DNA from: Planctomycetaceae bacterium
GTDB lineage: Bacteria > Planctomycetota > MHYJ01 > SBBU01
Reading direction: 5' to 3'
Assembly (NCBI GenBank): GCA_005239585.1
Contig: SBBU01000361.1
Span: forward strand, 1 to 22,228
Length of the DNA stretch: 22,228 nucleotides
Below the pieces are notes generated by a model. The model had not been told where the DNA came from. It saw only the letters and a list, made by a program, of their open reading frames with translations, and did no database searches. Made by a program: the position numbers and the translations under genes. Every line of letters starts with the position of its first letter. Position 1 is the stretch's first letter. Positions 1 through 6,970 of this stretch are shown here, piece by piece.

Positions 1-174
1 AAGGCAACACAAACTTTTGTTATCGATTCTGAGGGAATAATACGTTACGCAGGTGGTTTTGACAATCAAAAAGAAGAAACTGCGGAGGGGTATGTTAATC
101 ACACCAAACAATCCATTGAAGAACTATTGGCAGATAAGCAGGTCAGCAAGCCTGAGACACTCCCTTTCGGCTGA
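1..174 (+). CDS. Redoxin (AhpC/TSA, thioredoxin-fold), C-terminal part
   Basis: The frame is open from base 1, so the N-terminus with the peroxidatic cysteine lies outside the window. The 57 visible residues include the thioredoxin-fold strand pair TFVIDSEGIIRYAGGFDN, then a helix with EGYVNHTKQSIEELLADK, and the tail VSKPETLPFG. Family members with this tail (PETKPFG) normally continue with Cys-Ser/Thr-Ile-Lys. Here the codon in the Cys position is TGA (172-174), and the frame continues Ser-Leu-Gly-Ile-Lys-Tyr before TAA at 193-195. The simple reading is termination at TGA, losing a short conserved tail. Read-through or recoding is possible but unproven. The TGA is also the first base-pair run of a 6-bp hairpin (172-187). 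The likely role is thiol peroxidase or disulphide chemistry; substrate unknown. Confidence 0.8.
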   Translation, partial: KATQTFVIDSEGIIRYAGGFDNQKEETAEGYVNHTKQSIEELLADKQVSKPETLPFG

Positions 175-187
175 TCCTTGGGGATCA
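172..187 (+). repeat. Short perfect hairpin overlapping the redoxin stop codon
   Basis: TGATCC (172-177) pairs perfectly with GGATCA (182-187) around a TTGG loop. It starts on the redoxin TGA codon and lies 4 nt before the larger branched element at 192. It may be the 5' boundary of that element or a terminator-like hairpin; no T-tract follows directly. Confidence 0.6.
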
Positions 188-191
188 AGTA

Positions 192-287
192 TTAACCCTG
201 CTTCCGTACTAGTTCCGTTAAACGGGACACCCCGTGAAACGGGGCAAGGTCTTCTGAAAGCAGACCTTACTGAGGAAGCGGGGTTAA
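192..287 (+). repeat. Branched foldable element A (outer stem plus three hairpins)
   Basis: The outer stem pairs TTAACCCTGCTTCC (192-205) with GGAAGCGGGGTTAA (274-287): 14 contiguous pairs including one G-U. It encloses three separate hairpins: 212-217/223-228 (one G-U, loop TTAAA), CCCCGT/ACGGGG at 230-235/239-244, and AAGGTCT/AGACCTT at 246-252/262-268. The result is a cloverleaf-like four-way junction of 96 nt. It lacks tRNA features. It resembles element B at 1178-1354 in its left-arm sequence and in architecture. It could be a structured RNA, a MITE-like repeat or an attC-like recombination site; the right end GTTAAAC fits the attC R' consensus GTTRRRY. No transposase or guide-RNA nuclease gene is beside it. 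Pairing is directly visible; function is unknown. Confidence 0.7.
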
Positions 288-288
288 A

Positions 289-314
289 CCGCTGTAGGCG
301 GATTTGTCCAAATC
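289..314 (+). repeat. Two small hairpins, possible terminator of the redoxin transcript
   Basis: CCGC (289-292) pairs with GCGG (298-301) around TGTAG, and GATTTG (301-306) pairs with CAAATC (309-314). The two share base 301. A pyrimidine-rich stretch (TATTTCCTTATCTTTTCT, 315-332) follows, so weak intrinsic termination is possible. They lie just downstream of element A and may be part of it. Confidence 0.4.
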
Positions 315-366
315 TATTTCCTTATCTTTTCTAGTGCAGTTTTTAGAAACCTAATCTCAGATAGCA

Positions 367-395
367 TTGACATTGTTGTACACTATTTCTATCCT
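367..395 (+). promoter_or_regulatory. Sigma70-type promoter for xdhC
   Basis: A perfect -35 TTGACA (367-372) is followed by a 17-nt spacer and -10 TATCCT (390-395, 4 of 6 consensus). Expected initiation is near 401-403, only about 5-7 nt before the xdhC ATG at 408, giving a nearly leaderless mRNA. No Shine-Dalgarno sequence precedes that ATG. Confidence 0.65.
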
Positions 396-407
396 CAATC
401 TGGCGTT

Positions 408-1166
408 ATGCAGGACAATATCTTCAGTAAAATGACAGAACTAACCGAGCAGGGGCGTACTTTTGCACTATGTACAGTTATTAGGACACAAGGTTCTACA
501 CCTGCCAAGCCGGGTGCAAAAATGGTCGTCATGTCTGATGGCTCCACATATGGAACTGTTGGCGGTGCAGAGGTTGAACTTGACACAAAAAATCGAGCGC
601 TAGAAAGTCTCAAAAATGGAAAATCAGAGATTGCTCAGTTTGATCTATTGTACAAGCGCGAAGGCGGAGTCGATCTTGCATGTGGTGGAAAGGTAGAAGT
701 ATTCATAGAGATAATGAATCCACCCCCTCACGTGCTTTTATGCGGCGGCGGGCATATTTGCCTTGCCCTCTCGAAAATACTTGTCCAGATGGACTATTTT
801 TACTCTGTCTTTGATCCAAGATCAGAGTATGCCTCAAAGGATCGTTTCCCCAATGCTCGAAATCTTTTTACCGAGTTGCCCAGCGTTGTGAGCGGTTATG
901 CATATATACTTGTTTGTACATACTCTCAGCAGCTTGATTACGACCTGACCAAAACAATTCTACAGTCAAATTCCAAGGGACCAATCGGGCTAATCGGCAG
1001 CAAGGCAAAGCGAAGCGATTTCATCAAAAGGTTTGAGAAGGATGGCATCACAAGCGAGATGTTGAGCAGGCTAGAGTCTCCTGTCGGTGTAGAGATAGGC
1101 GCAAAGAGCGTCCCCGAGATCGCTATTAGCATTGCGGCATCTATAGTGAAAACTTTCAGAATTTAA
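408..1166 (+). CDS. xdhC: XdhC/CoxI family protein
   Basis: This 252-residue protein is full length for the XdhC family, which helps insert or sulfurate the molybdenum cofactor of xanthine dehydrogenase-type hydroxylases. The N-terminal XdhC/CoxI domain shows RTQGSTPAKPGAKMVV (26-41), GTVGGAEVE (49-57; usually GGG rather than GGA) and DLACGGKVEVFIE (89-101). The C-terminal Rossmann-like domain begins HVLLCGGGHICLALSKIL (108-125) and continues with VFDPRSEYA and IGLIGSKAKR, ending SPVGVEIGAKSVPEIAISIAASIV (224-247). The usual THDHELD segment is TYSQQLDYD. ATG 408 is chosen because family members begin just there and the promoter sits immediately upstream. No molybdenum hydroxylase genes accompany it, so its client enzyme must be encoded elsewhere. 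It is bracketed by elements A and B. Confidence 0.88.
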   Translation: MQDNIFSKMTELTEQGRTFALCTVIRTQGSTPAKPGAKMVVMSDGSTYGTVGGAEVELDTKNRALESLKNGKSEIAQFDLLYKREGGVDLACGGKVEVFIEIMNPPPHVLLCGGGHICLALSKILVQMDYFYSVFDPRSEYASKDRFPNARNLFTELPSVVSGYAYILVCTYSQQLDYDLTKTILQSNSKGPIGLIGSKAKRSDFIKRFEKDGITSEMLSRLESPVGVEIGAKSVPEIAISIAASIVKTFRI

Positions 1167-1177
1167 GATAAGCTCTA

Positions 1178-1354
1178 TTAACACGCATTCCGTGATTTTT
1201 CGTCCCGTCACAAAATGGGACGGAACGAAAACGCAAGTGATAGCCAAATTGATAGTGTATAACAGTAGTGGAATGCATAATAGGTTTATCATTTGCGCTT
1301 TTGCAAGTTGCCGGAATACAGCAATTTGCAAAAGATTCACGGAACGCGTGTTAA
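1178..1354 (+). repeat. Branched foldable element B, relative of element A
   Basis: The outer arms TTAACACGCATTCCGTGA (1178-1195) and TCACGGAACGCGTGTTAA (1337-1354) are inverted repeats with 17 of 18 positions pairing. Inside are three arms: CGTCCC/GGGACG (1201-1206/1217-1222), a long arm pairing 1228-1242 with 1287-1302 (one bulge, one G-U), and a 9 to 13-bp hairpin (1299-1311/1321-1333, one G-U). The last two compete for TTTT at 1299-1302. The first 16 bases match element A at TTAACnCnnnTTCCGT, and the first inner hairpin also resembles that of A. The element fills the gap between convergent xdhC and the DUF6941-like gene; the latter's stop codon (1351-1353) lies inside the right arm. A bidirectional terminator role is possible, but the three-arm design and the link to A argue for a mobile or RNA family. 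Confidence 0.7.
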
Positions 1355-1749
1355 GTATTGGGCTTGGGCGGTGGTGGTGGACTGCTAGCCTCGATTGTCC
1401 AGGTCTGATAGACCACACGGTCTACATTTACGCTGAAGGTATACCTGCCAAACTTTGGGAATGATACATGAAAATTAATCACTACATGGGTCGTTCCACC
1501 ACCTGTTGGAACTTGCATATTGCCATCAATGCGAGGGGCTACATCACGACCATCATCATCCATCAACCGCACCTCAAAATTATGCTGACCGCTCTCAGAA
1601 GGTGCGGCATCCAATCTTATTACTACAGCACCATTAAGCGGAACAGGCGGTTCCGGCTTCCATACACGATTGATCCCAGCACGCAGGAGGCTTATTGTAC
1701 CATCCTGATGTGTTGCCGCAGCCTCTGCAACCATCAAAACTACTTCCAT
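1351..1749 (-). CDS. DUF6941-like hypothetical protein
   Basis: This is a 132-residue soluble protein with no signal peptide or membrane segment. Its layout resembles the DUF6941 family as I recall it: an opening MEVVLMVAEAAATHQDGTIS, a middle strand AVVIRLDAAPSESGQHNFEV, then VRLMDDDGRDVAP and VPTGGGTTHVVINFHVSFPKFGRYTF, and a final strand pair typical of a beta-sandwich. It ends in a low-complexity SSPPPPPKPNT tail. The function of the family is unknown to me. It points against xdhC and is divergent from the HEAT lipoprotein gene at 1785. ATG 1749 matches the family start. Codon choice looks somewhat more GC-rich than in the HEAT gene, which together with the flanking element B hints at acquisition, but I did not measure this. 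Confidence 0.72.
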   Translation of the reverse strand: MEVVLMVAEAAATHQDGTISLLRAGINRVWKPEPPVPLNGAVVIRLDAAPSESGQHNFEVRLMDDDGRDVAPRIDGNMQVPTGGGTTHVVINFHVSFPKFGRYTFSVNVDRVVYQTWTIEASSPPPPPKPNT

Positions 1750-1751
1750 GT

Positions 1752-1779
1752 TTGTAATATCTTATTTTTAGCTTATAAT
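1752..1779 (+). promoter_or_regulatory. Promoter for the HEAT lipoprotein gene
   Basis: A perfect -10 TATAAT (1774-1779) follows a 16-nt spacer and a partial -35 TTGTAA (1752-1757). Expected initiation is around 1785-1787, at or just upstream of the two candidate GTG start codons (1785 and 1791), implying leaderless translation. Confidence 0.5.
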
Positions 1780-1784
1780 AGCAA

Positions 1785-3572
1785 GTGACAGTGAGAAAAA
1801 TTGTTGTTTGTTTTCTTTTTCTATCTTCATGCGGATTATTTCAGGCAGAAGAGCATAAAAAAGATGGCTACTATGGAATGCTATTCAAAGACATTGAAAA
1901 ACTTTCTCATAAAGTCTCAAGTCTTGAGACAGAACTTTCAAACACTAGAATCTCTCTTCTAACCACTCGATTACAACTAGCAAGACTTTCAAAGGATACT
2001 GCCTCAGAAATAGCCATTCTCAAAGAATCACTTTCATCAGACTATGAAAATGAGGTACTCCTTGCGCTTAAAGAACTATCCACATTGAAAAATGATGCGC
2101 TACTTGAACTAAGTCCTGAAATACACAAATTGACGGTATCTCCTTTCAGGAAGATAAAACTCGCATCTTTCAACTTGATTCCTAGAATAATGAATAATGA
2201 GTCCCAAATGATCTTGTTGGAATCTCTACAGGATAACGATATCTCAGTTAGAATAATATGTGCTATAGGACTAGGAAACTTCAAATCTCATGAATCTGAA
2301 AAGGGCCTGTTGAGGCTTGCCACAGACGAATCTCCAGAAGTAAGAACGGCAGCTGTCGAGTCACTCGGACATCACAAATTCGAGAACACGTGCCAAGCCC
2401 TCATTGCACTTTTAAAGAAAGAAACACACGAGACAGTTGTCGAAAAAACCATTACTGTTATCAGTCAGATAGGAGATAACAAAGCACAGGAAGCTATCAT
2501 CGGTTTTCTCGACCACAACTCAAATTCAGTAAAATGGGCGGCTATTAATTGCCTGGGAAAGATAGGCGATAAAAATGCCGCACCTTACCTGAGACGTTTT
2601 CTCTCCAAATCTAATGCGCTAGAGCTAAGAGAGGTTGCGATCCAGTCGCTCACTAAATTGAACGATGCAGATTCAATGCCACAGATCAGCGAGATCATCA
2701 GAGAGCAGGTGGAAACGCTTCTTGAGCCATGCGCAAATTTTTTACTGCAAACCAGCCCTCACAAGGATGTCAATGAGCTCTTTCAGATATTTATTGAGAA
2801 CTACAATACAAAGACAAAATCAACGCTGTGGAAGGCCCTATTACTATCAGCAGGCAATGAGATATCAAGATTTGAATCAATGATAAATACACTAATCAAC
2901 ATAAAACTAAAAGAGGAGGCGGAGGAGCTCATCAAGAGACTTGAAACGCTTTCAGACACCAATGAAAAGAAACAAAAAGTGAAAAAAATCAGAAAAACAT
3001 TTGCCGAATCACTCTTTGAACTGAGAGACTTTCTTGGGGCTTTAGAACAATATAGAAAACTTGATCAAAGCGCAGAAAACATGATTCGAGTTGCCATCTG
3101 CTGTAGAGAGGTTGGTGACTTTGATACATCTATTAAAACATTAAACGAGGCGATAAAGAAAACAAACAAAAAGGCTAAAGAATACATAGACATCAAACTG
3201 GAACTACTAACAACCTTTGCAGCAAAAAAGGACCGAAAAGCACTGATCGAAGAGACCTTTCAATTGCTAAACACGGAGGGCCTAAAACTCGGTGCAGAGG
3301 CTGAAGAAAAGATCAAATTGATCACCCAATCAGCAGTGATGGAAATGATAGAATCAAAAAATACTGCAGATTTAAAATCGCTCGGCAAAAAAGCACTTCC
3401 TTTTCTCATCGATCTCTTTGAAAAAGAAAACAAAAAGAGTTACAGACCAAACATTTTAGAGGCGGCCAACTCAATAACCCAGTCAACTTTTTCCCAAGAT
3501 ATCCTAAATGATCCAGCAAAAATTAAAGAGGCCATAACCTTTTGGAGAGAATGGCTTAAAACCAACAAGTGA
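1785..3572 (+). CDS. HEAT/TPR-repeat lipoprotein
   Basis: This 595-residue protein begins with a lipoprotein signal: RKIVVCFLFLSSC, lipobox LSSC, predicted lipidated Cys16. Residues about 30-95 are heptad-rich and probably coiled coil. Residues about 100-310 hold HEAT-type repeats, seen as recurring units such as ISVRIICAIGLGNFKS, SPEVRTAAVESLGHHKF and NSVKWAAINCLGKIGDKNA. Residues about 400-500 look like TPR helices (ALEQYRKLDQSAENMIRVA, DFDTSIKTLNEAIKK). The C-terminus ends FWREWLKTNK, like the Trp-rich ends of other HEAT proteins in this type of genome. It is likely a membrane-anchored scaffold; the partner is unknown. The GTG at 1791 is an equally good start given the promoter position. 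Its stop is 2 nt from the convergent rluD stop, with no room for a terminator. Confidence 0.82.
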   Translation: MTVRKIVVCFLFLSSCGLFQAEEHKKDGYYGMLFKDIEKLSHKVSSLETELSNTRISLLTTRLQLARLSKDTASEIAILKESLSSDYENEVLLALKELSTLKNDALLELSPEIHKLTVSPFRKIKLASFNLIPRIMNNESQMILLESLQDNDISVRIICAIGLGNFKSHESEKGLLRLATDESPEVRTAAVESLGHHKFENTCQALIALLKKETHETVVEKTITVISQIGDNKAQEAIIGFLDHNSNSVKWAAINCLGKIGDKNAAPYLRRFLSKSNALELREVAIQSLTKLNDADSMPQISEIIREQVETLLEPCANFLLQTSPHKDVNELFQIFIENYNTKTKSTLWKALLLSAGNEISRFESMINTLINIKLKEEAEELIKRLETLSDTNEKKQKVKKIRKTFAESLFELRDFLGALEQYRKLDQSAENMIRVAICCREVGDFDTSIKTLNEAIKKTNKKAKEYIDIKLELLTTFAAKKDRKALIEETFQLLNTEGLKLGAEAEEKIKLITQSAVMEMIESKNTADLKSLGKKALPFLIDLFEKENKKSYRPNILEAANSITQSTFSQDILNDPAKIKEAITFWREWLKTNK

Positions 3573-3574
3573 AT

Positions 3575-4540
3575 TTAGACAGAACTTTCTCTCAAAACAT
3601 TCAAAGTTAGCTTCATGTCTTCTTGCAGTGGCGCAATAAACTCCATCTCGCCATTTACAGGGTGTGTAAACTTTAATCTATATGCGTGAAGCGCCTGACG
3701 TGATAGAACTGTTACCCCATTTACAACAAACTCCTTGCTGTTGCTGTAAAGAGGATCAGCAATACAGGGGTGCCCTATAGCAGAGAGATGAACACGAATC
3801 TGGTGCGTTCGACCTGTGATTGGCTTTACCTTAACGTATGCATACCCTTTAAATCTCTCTATAACCTCATACAAGGACTCGGCAGGTCTCGCCACACCTT
3901 TCTTCACAGCCGCCATCTTCTTAAAATCCTTTTTGCTGTGTGCGATACCCAATTTGATAGTGTCCCTATCAAATCGCGGGACACCTTCAACAATGGCGTG
4001 ATATTCTTTATCAATTGTTCGTCTCTGAAACTGTCTTGATATAAAGGCGTGGGCCTTGACAGATTTGGCCGCAATGATAACTCCACTTGTGTCTTTATCA
4101 AGCCGGTGGATGATGCCCGGCCTGAAAATGTCATCAATAGTGGGCAAGACCTTGCAGTGCTCCAAGAGGGCATTAACAAGTGTGTCATGCCAGTGACCCC
4201 CGGCAGGATGAACCACCAGCCCCGCTGGTTTATTTATCGCAATAATGTGGTCATCTTCATATATGATATCAAGCGGAATCTTTGCGGGCACAAGCTGGGG
4301 CTCTACGAGCCTGGGGAGAACAACTAAAATAACATCACCCTTTCGTATCTTATAGCTAGACTTGCAGGTCTTGCCGTTTACAGTCACGCGATTCTCTTTT
4401 ATAAGCTTTTGTATCAGTGTGCGTGAATAGTCATGCAGCCGCTTTGAAAGATAATGGTCGAGTCTCTCATCAAAATCCTTGTGAATCGCAAACTCAAGCT
4501 GCTTCAGAAGGGTATAATCAACCGTTACTGGTCTTGTCAT
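3575..4540 (-). CDS. rluD: RluA/RluD-family 23S rRNA pseudouridine synthase
   Basis: This 321-residue protein has the standard RluD layout: an N-terminal S4 RNA-binding domain (about 25-75, with SRTLIQKLIKENRVTVNGK) and a catalytic domain starting DIIYEDDHIIAINKPAGLVVHP. The catalytic motif GIIHRLDKDTSG contains Asp148, the nucleophile in this family. The later motif GRTHQIRVHLSAIGHPCIADPLY (spanning two segments) is also intact. The expected reaction is isomerisation of uridines in large-subunit rRNA; the exact positions cannot be told from sequence, so the symbol denotes subfamily. Its ATG overlaps the trpA TGA as ATGA, so it is translationally coupled as the last gene of the trp string, an unusual place for a rRNA-modification gene. 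Confidence 0.9.
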   Translation of the reverse strand: MTRPVTVDYTLLKQLEFAIHKDFDERLDHYLSKRLHDYSRTLIQKLIKENRVTVNGKTCKSSYKIRKGDVILVVLPRLVEPQLVPAKIPLDIIYEDDHIIAINKPAGLVVHPAGGHWHDTLVNALLEHCKVLPTIDDIFRPGIIHRLDKDTSGVIIAAKSVKAHAFISRQFQRRTIDKEYHAIVEGVPRFDRDTIKLGIAHSKKDFKKMAAVKKGVARPAESLYEVIERFKGYAYVKVKPITGRTHQIRVHLSAIGHPCIADPLYSNSKEFVVNGVTVLSRQALHAYRLKFTHPVNGEMEFIAPLQEDMKLTLNVLRESSV

Positions 4541-5280
4541 AAGGATGCTTTAACTGATTTGACGAAATTGGCCAGCTTCTTCACCGACTTGCGGCCGATT
4601 AGCTCTATGATCTTACTACCTATAATAACACCATCCGCAATCTTTGCTACTCTGCCCGCCTGCTCTGCACTTGATATCCCAAATCCAACATATAATGGTT
4701 TGTCAGAGATTTTTCTTACTCTTGAAACAAATGTTTCAAGATCGCCAGACAATTCCTTTCTAGCCCCAGTAATACCTCTTACAGAAACAAGATAAATAAA
4801 TGCATTTGATAACCCATCAATACTTTCTATACGTGAATAAGAACAGGTAGGAGAACATAAAAAAACGATCGGCATCGAGCTTTTTCCAACAATCGAGGCA
4901 TGCTCTGGTATCAGATCTACAAAGATCACTCCAACAGCATTTGATTTGTGCGCATCAGTAAAGAACTTGGCCATCCCGTAAGACAAGACAGGATTTAAGT
5001 AGCTGATAAATAGGACAGGCAAAGAGCAGTTTCTAGCAAACTCAAGAGATTCAGATATCCCTATTCGATTTTCAAGTGCTACAGCAGAAGAGCCCTGTAT
5101 CACAGGTCCATCAGCAATCGGATCTGAGAATGGGACCCCGATTTCAATGAGATCAGCGCCATTCTCACCAAGGACTTGGATTGATTTCAGACAATCTTTA
5201 GGCGTGGGATATCCTGCTGTAACATAGGCGACGAGGGCCTTTTTACCTAGAGTTTTCCAGTCCCTGAACAAGTTGGACAT
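4537..5280 (-). CDS. trpA: Tryptophan synthase alpha subunit
   Basis: TrpA cleaves indole-3-glycerol phosphate to indole and glyceraldehyde 3-phosphate, passing indole to TrpB. The motif [20 protein letters not shown] carries both catalytic residues: Glu46 and Asp57 from the chosen start, corresponding to E49 and D60 of the enterobacterial enzyme. The loop [11 protein letters not shown] and the phosphate-binding VGFGISS and GVIIGSKI are intact. ATG 5280 is preferred over an upstream in-frame GTG at 5289 because GAGGTG (5287-5292) sits 7 nt before it as a Shine-Dalgarno sequence. This leaves a 38-nt overlap with trpB. The region usually reading SPTTPEER is SPTCSYSR, a mild divergence. Confidence 0.95.
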   Translation of the reverse strand: MSNLFRDWKTLGKKALVAYVTAGYPTPKDCLKSIQVLGENGADLIEIGVPFSDPIADGPVIQGSSAVALENRIGISESLEFARNCSLPVLFISYLNPVLSYGMAKFFTDAHKSNAVGVIFVDLIPEHASIVGKSSMPIVFLCSPTCSYSRIESIDGLSNAFIYLVSVRGITGARKELSGDLETFVSRVRKISDKPLYVGFGISSAEQAGRVAKIADGVIIGSKIIELIGRKSVKKLANFVKSVKASL

Positions 5281-6403
5281 CTTTATCACCTCTTCCGGAA
5301 AGGTTTACAACTACTAGATTTTCTGGAACATGTCTCAAGTATGCGATCGCATGCGCAGGTTCTAATGCAGGTATTATTCCTTCAAGTTTTGAAAGAAGCC
5401 TGAATCCATCTAGCGCCTCTTTATCTCTAACTGCACCATATTTCACCCTGCCTGCTGATTTTAAAAAACTATGCTCGGGGCCTACTCCTGGATAATCCAA
5501 ACCTGCTGCAATCGAATATGTTGGGGCAACCTGCCCATTCTTATCCTGAAGCAGATATGACATTGCACCGTGAAGTATTCCGGGCCTCCCTCGGGATAAT
5601 GACGCGCTCCCAAAGGCCTCGACCCCGTACAACTTGACCTTTTCATTCACAAATGGATGAAAAATACCTATTGAGTTAGAGCCACCTCCTACGCATGCAA
5701 CAACAGCTTCAGGCAGACGACCCTCAGCTAATCTCATCTGCTCTCTTGTCTCCTTTCCAATTATGGATTGAAAATCGCGGACCATAGTCGGGTATGGATG
5801 AGGGCCAACACAAGAGCCGAGCAAATAGTATGTGTCATCAGGGTTGGCAATCCAGTCCCTGAGCGCCTCATTTATTGCGTCTTTGAGTGTGCCGGAACTA
5901 CCTCTTACGGGCCGTACCTCTGAGCCCAGTAACCTCATTCGATATACATTTAGTGCCTGTCGCCTGACATCTTCTTCCCCCATGTAAATAACGCACGAAA
6001 ATCCAAACATTGAGCAGACAGTAGCTGTGGCCACACCATGCTGTCCTGCGCCAGTTTCCGCGATAATCCTCTTTTTCTTCAATCTCTTTGCTAAGAGTGC
6101 TTGACCAATACAGTTATTAATCTTATGACTCCCTGTGTGATTTAGATCCTCACGTTTCAGATATATGTGCTTTTTAAAATATTTCGATAAGGATTCAGCA
6201 AAGAAGAGTGGAGTTGGTCGTCCTGAAAAAGACCGAGTGAGCGAGCCAAATTCCTTCCAGAATTTTTGATTTTTTTTGGTCTTGGTATATTCCTCATCAA
6301 GTCGCGTCAAATTGGACATTAATGTATCGGGTACGAATTGACCTCCAAACTGGCCAAACATTCCATATTTCATGTTAGCAATCAAGTTATGGCTTTTTGA
6401 CAC
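5243..6403 (-). CDS. trpB: Tryptophan synthase beta subunit
   Basis: TrpB condenses indole with L-serine using pyridoxal phosphate. The 386 residues are a normal TrpB1 length. The PLP lysine is Lys94 in HTGSHKINN, the catalytic glutamate is Glu116 in [12 protein letters not shown], and the phosphate-cradling GGGSNSIG is intact. The start is taken as GTG 6403 (MSKSHN...[14 protein letters not shown]), which fits the usual spacing before the FGxFGG motif and leaves a 6-nt gap to trpF. An ATG at 6373 is an alternative; neither has a strong ribosome site. The 3' end overlaps trpA, supporting coupled synthesis of the alpha2beta2 complex. Confidence 0.96.
   Translation of the reverse strand: MSKSHNLIANMKYGMFGQFGGQFVPDTLMSNLTRLDEEYTKTKKNQKFWKEFGSLTRSFSGRPTPLFFAESLSKYFKKHIYLKREDLNHTGSHKINNCIGQALLAKRLKKKRIIAETGAGQHGVATATVCSMFGFSCVIYMGEEDVRRQALNVYRMRLLGSEVRPVRGSSGTLKDAINEALRDWIANPDDTYYLLGSCVGPHPYPTMVRDFQSIIGKETREQMRLAEGRLPEAVVACVGGGSNSIGIFHPFVNEKVKLYGVEAFGSASLSRGRPGILHGAMSYLLQDKNGQVAPTYSIAAGLDYPGVGPEHSFLKSAGRVKYGAVRDKEALDGFRLLSKLEGIIPALEPAHAIAYLRHVPENLVVVNLSGRGDKDVQLVQGLENSR
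5287..5292 (-). promoter_or_regulatory. Shine-Dalgarno of trpA inside trpB
   Basis: GAGGTG on the minus strand lies 7 nt before ATG 5280. It decides the trpA start against the upstream in-frame GTG, which overlaps this very site. Confidence 0.6.
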
Positions 6404-6409
6404 CTAACT

Positions 6410-6970
6410 TTATCTTGGGATTGCCTCTACAAGCTCTCTAATTCTCTTTTTATCTTTTTTGCCGGGAGAAGATTCTGTTGCCCTGCAAATATCCACAGCA
6501 AATGGGGTAGTAGCTTTTACGATTCTTGCCACATTGCTAGGGTCCAACCCGCCTGATACAAAGACCGGGCCCCTTTTCTTCACAGAAAGCACAAATTTTA
6601 GCGGGACTCTTGATACATCTATCATGTATGCAAAGACATTTTTATACCTCATATAGTCTTCTGTAGGGATGTCAAAACGTTTTATGATATTATCACCTAT
6701 CAGATTTACATACTCTGGAGATTCCTTACCGTGTAACTGCACATTATCAAAGTATCCCGCTACTGGCTTTACGATATCTAAATCCTGATCGCAAAAAACT
6801 GCAATTGATTTCACATGCTTTGGAAGCTTACTTGCTATTGACATTGCCCGTTTTGCCGATATCTGTCTCGGACTTTCGGTAAGTATGAAACCTATGTAAT
6901 CTGCCCCCTCATCTGTACAAATTCTTGCATCTTTTAACGTAGTAACGCCGCAAATTTTAAGCTTAAGCAT
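6410..6970 (-). CDS. trpF: Phosphoribosylanthranilate isomerase, divergent and short
   Basis: TrpF performs the Amadori rearrangement of phosphoribosylanthranilate. The barrel start KICGVT with general-base Cys7, the SPRQIS segment with Arg35, VQLHGKE (77-83) and the phosphate-site strand VSGGLDPSNV (138-147) are all present. The general acid is probably Asp160. Two features are unusual. The motif usually reading D-SSGVE is D-ICRATE (160-166), followed by the normal SSPGKKD. The loop usually carrying GGTG..FDW, expected after the strand AYMIDVS (114-120), is absent, which explains the short length of 186 residues. The fold and key acid/base residues are kept but phosphate contacts have changed. 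It overlaps trpD by 8 nt. Confidence 0.88.
   Translation of the reverse strand: MLKLKICGVTTLKDARICTDEGADYIGFILTESPRQISAKRAMSIASKLPKHVKSIAVFCDQDLDIVKPVAGYFDNVQLHGKESPEYVNLIGDNIIKRFDIPTEDYMRYKNVFAYMIDVSRVPLKFVLSVKKRGPVFVSGGLDPSNVARIVKATTPFAVDICRATESSPGKKDKKRIRELVEAIPR

Noticed and set aside
172..212. A canonical bacterial SECIS just after the redoxin TGA
   Set aside because: The only local hairpin begins at the UGA itself and its loop is about 4 nt away, too close for the usual spacing; recoding is kept only as a speculative finding.
192..287. Element A as a tRNA or tmRNA
   Set aside because: The outer stem is 14 bp, there is no T-loop GTTCRA or CCA end, and arm sizes do not fit.
192..314. 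Element A as a TnpB or IscB guide RNA (omega RNA) or solo transposon end
   Set aside because: The multi-hairpin look and the GAGGAAGC stretch are reminiscent of IS200/IS605 right ends, but there is no TnpB, IscB or TnpA reading frame nearby, and element B has the same architecture without those motifs.
53..334. A 93-codon open frame over the redoxin tail and element A
   Set aside because: It overlaps the redoxin frame and then reads through perfectly paired hairpins; its translation has no recognisable domain or signal.
1071..1464. Short open frames on both strands through element B
   Set aside because: They cross long inverted repeats, have no family resemblance, and overlap xdhC or the DUF6941-like gene.
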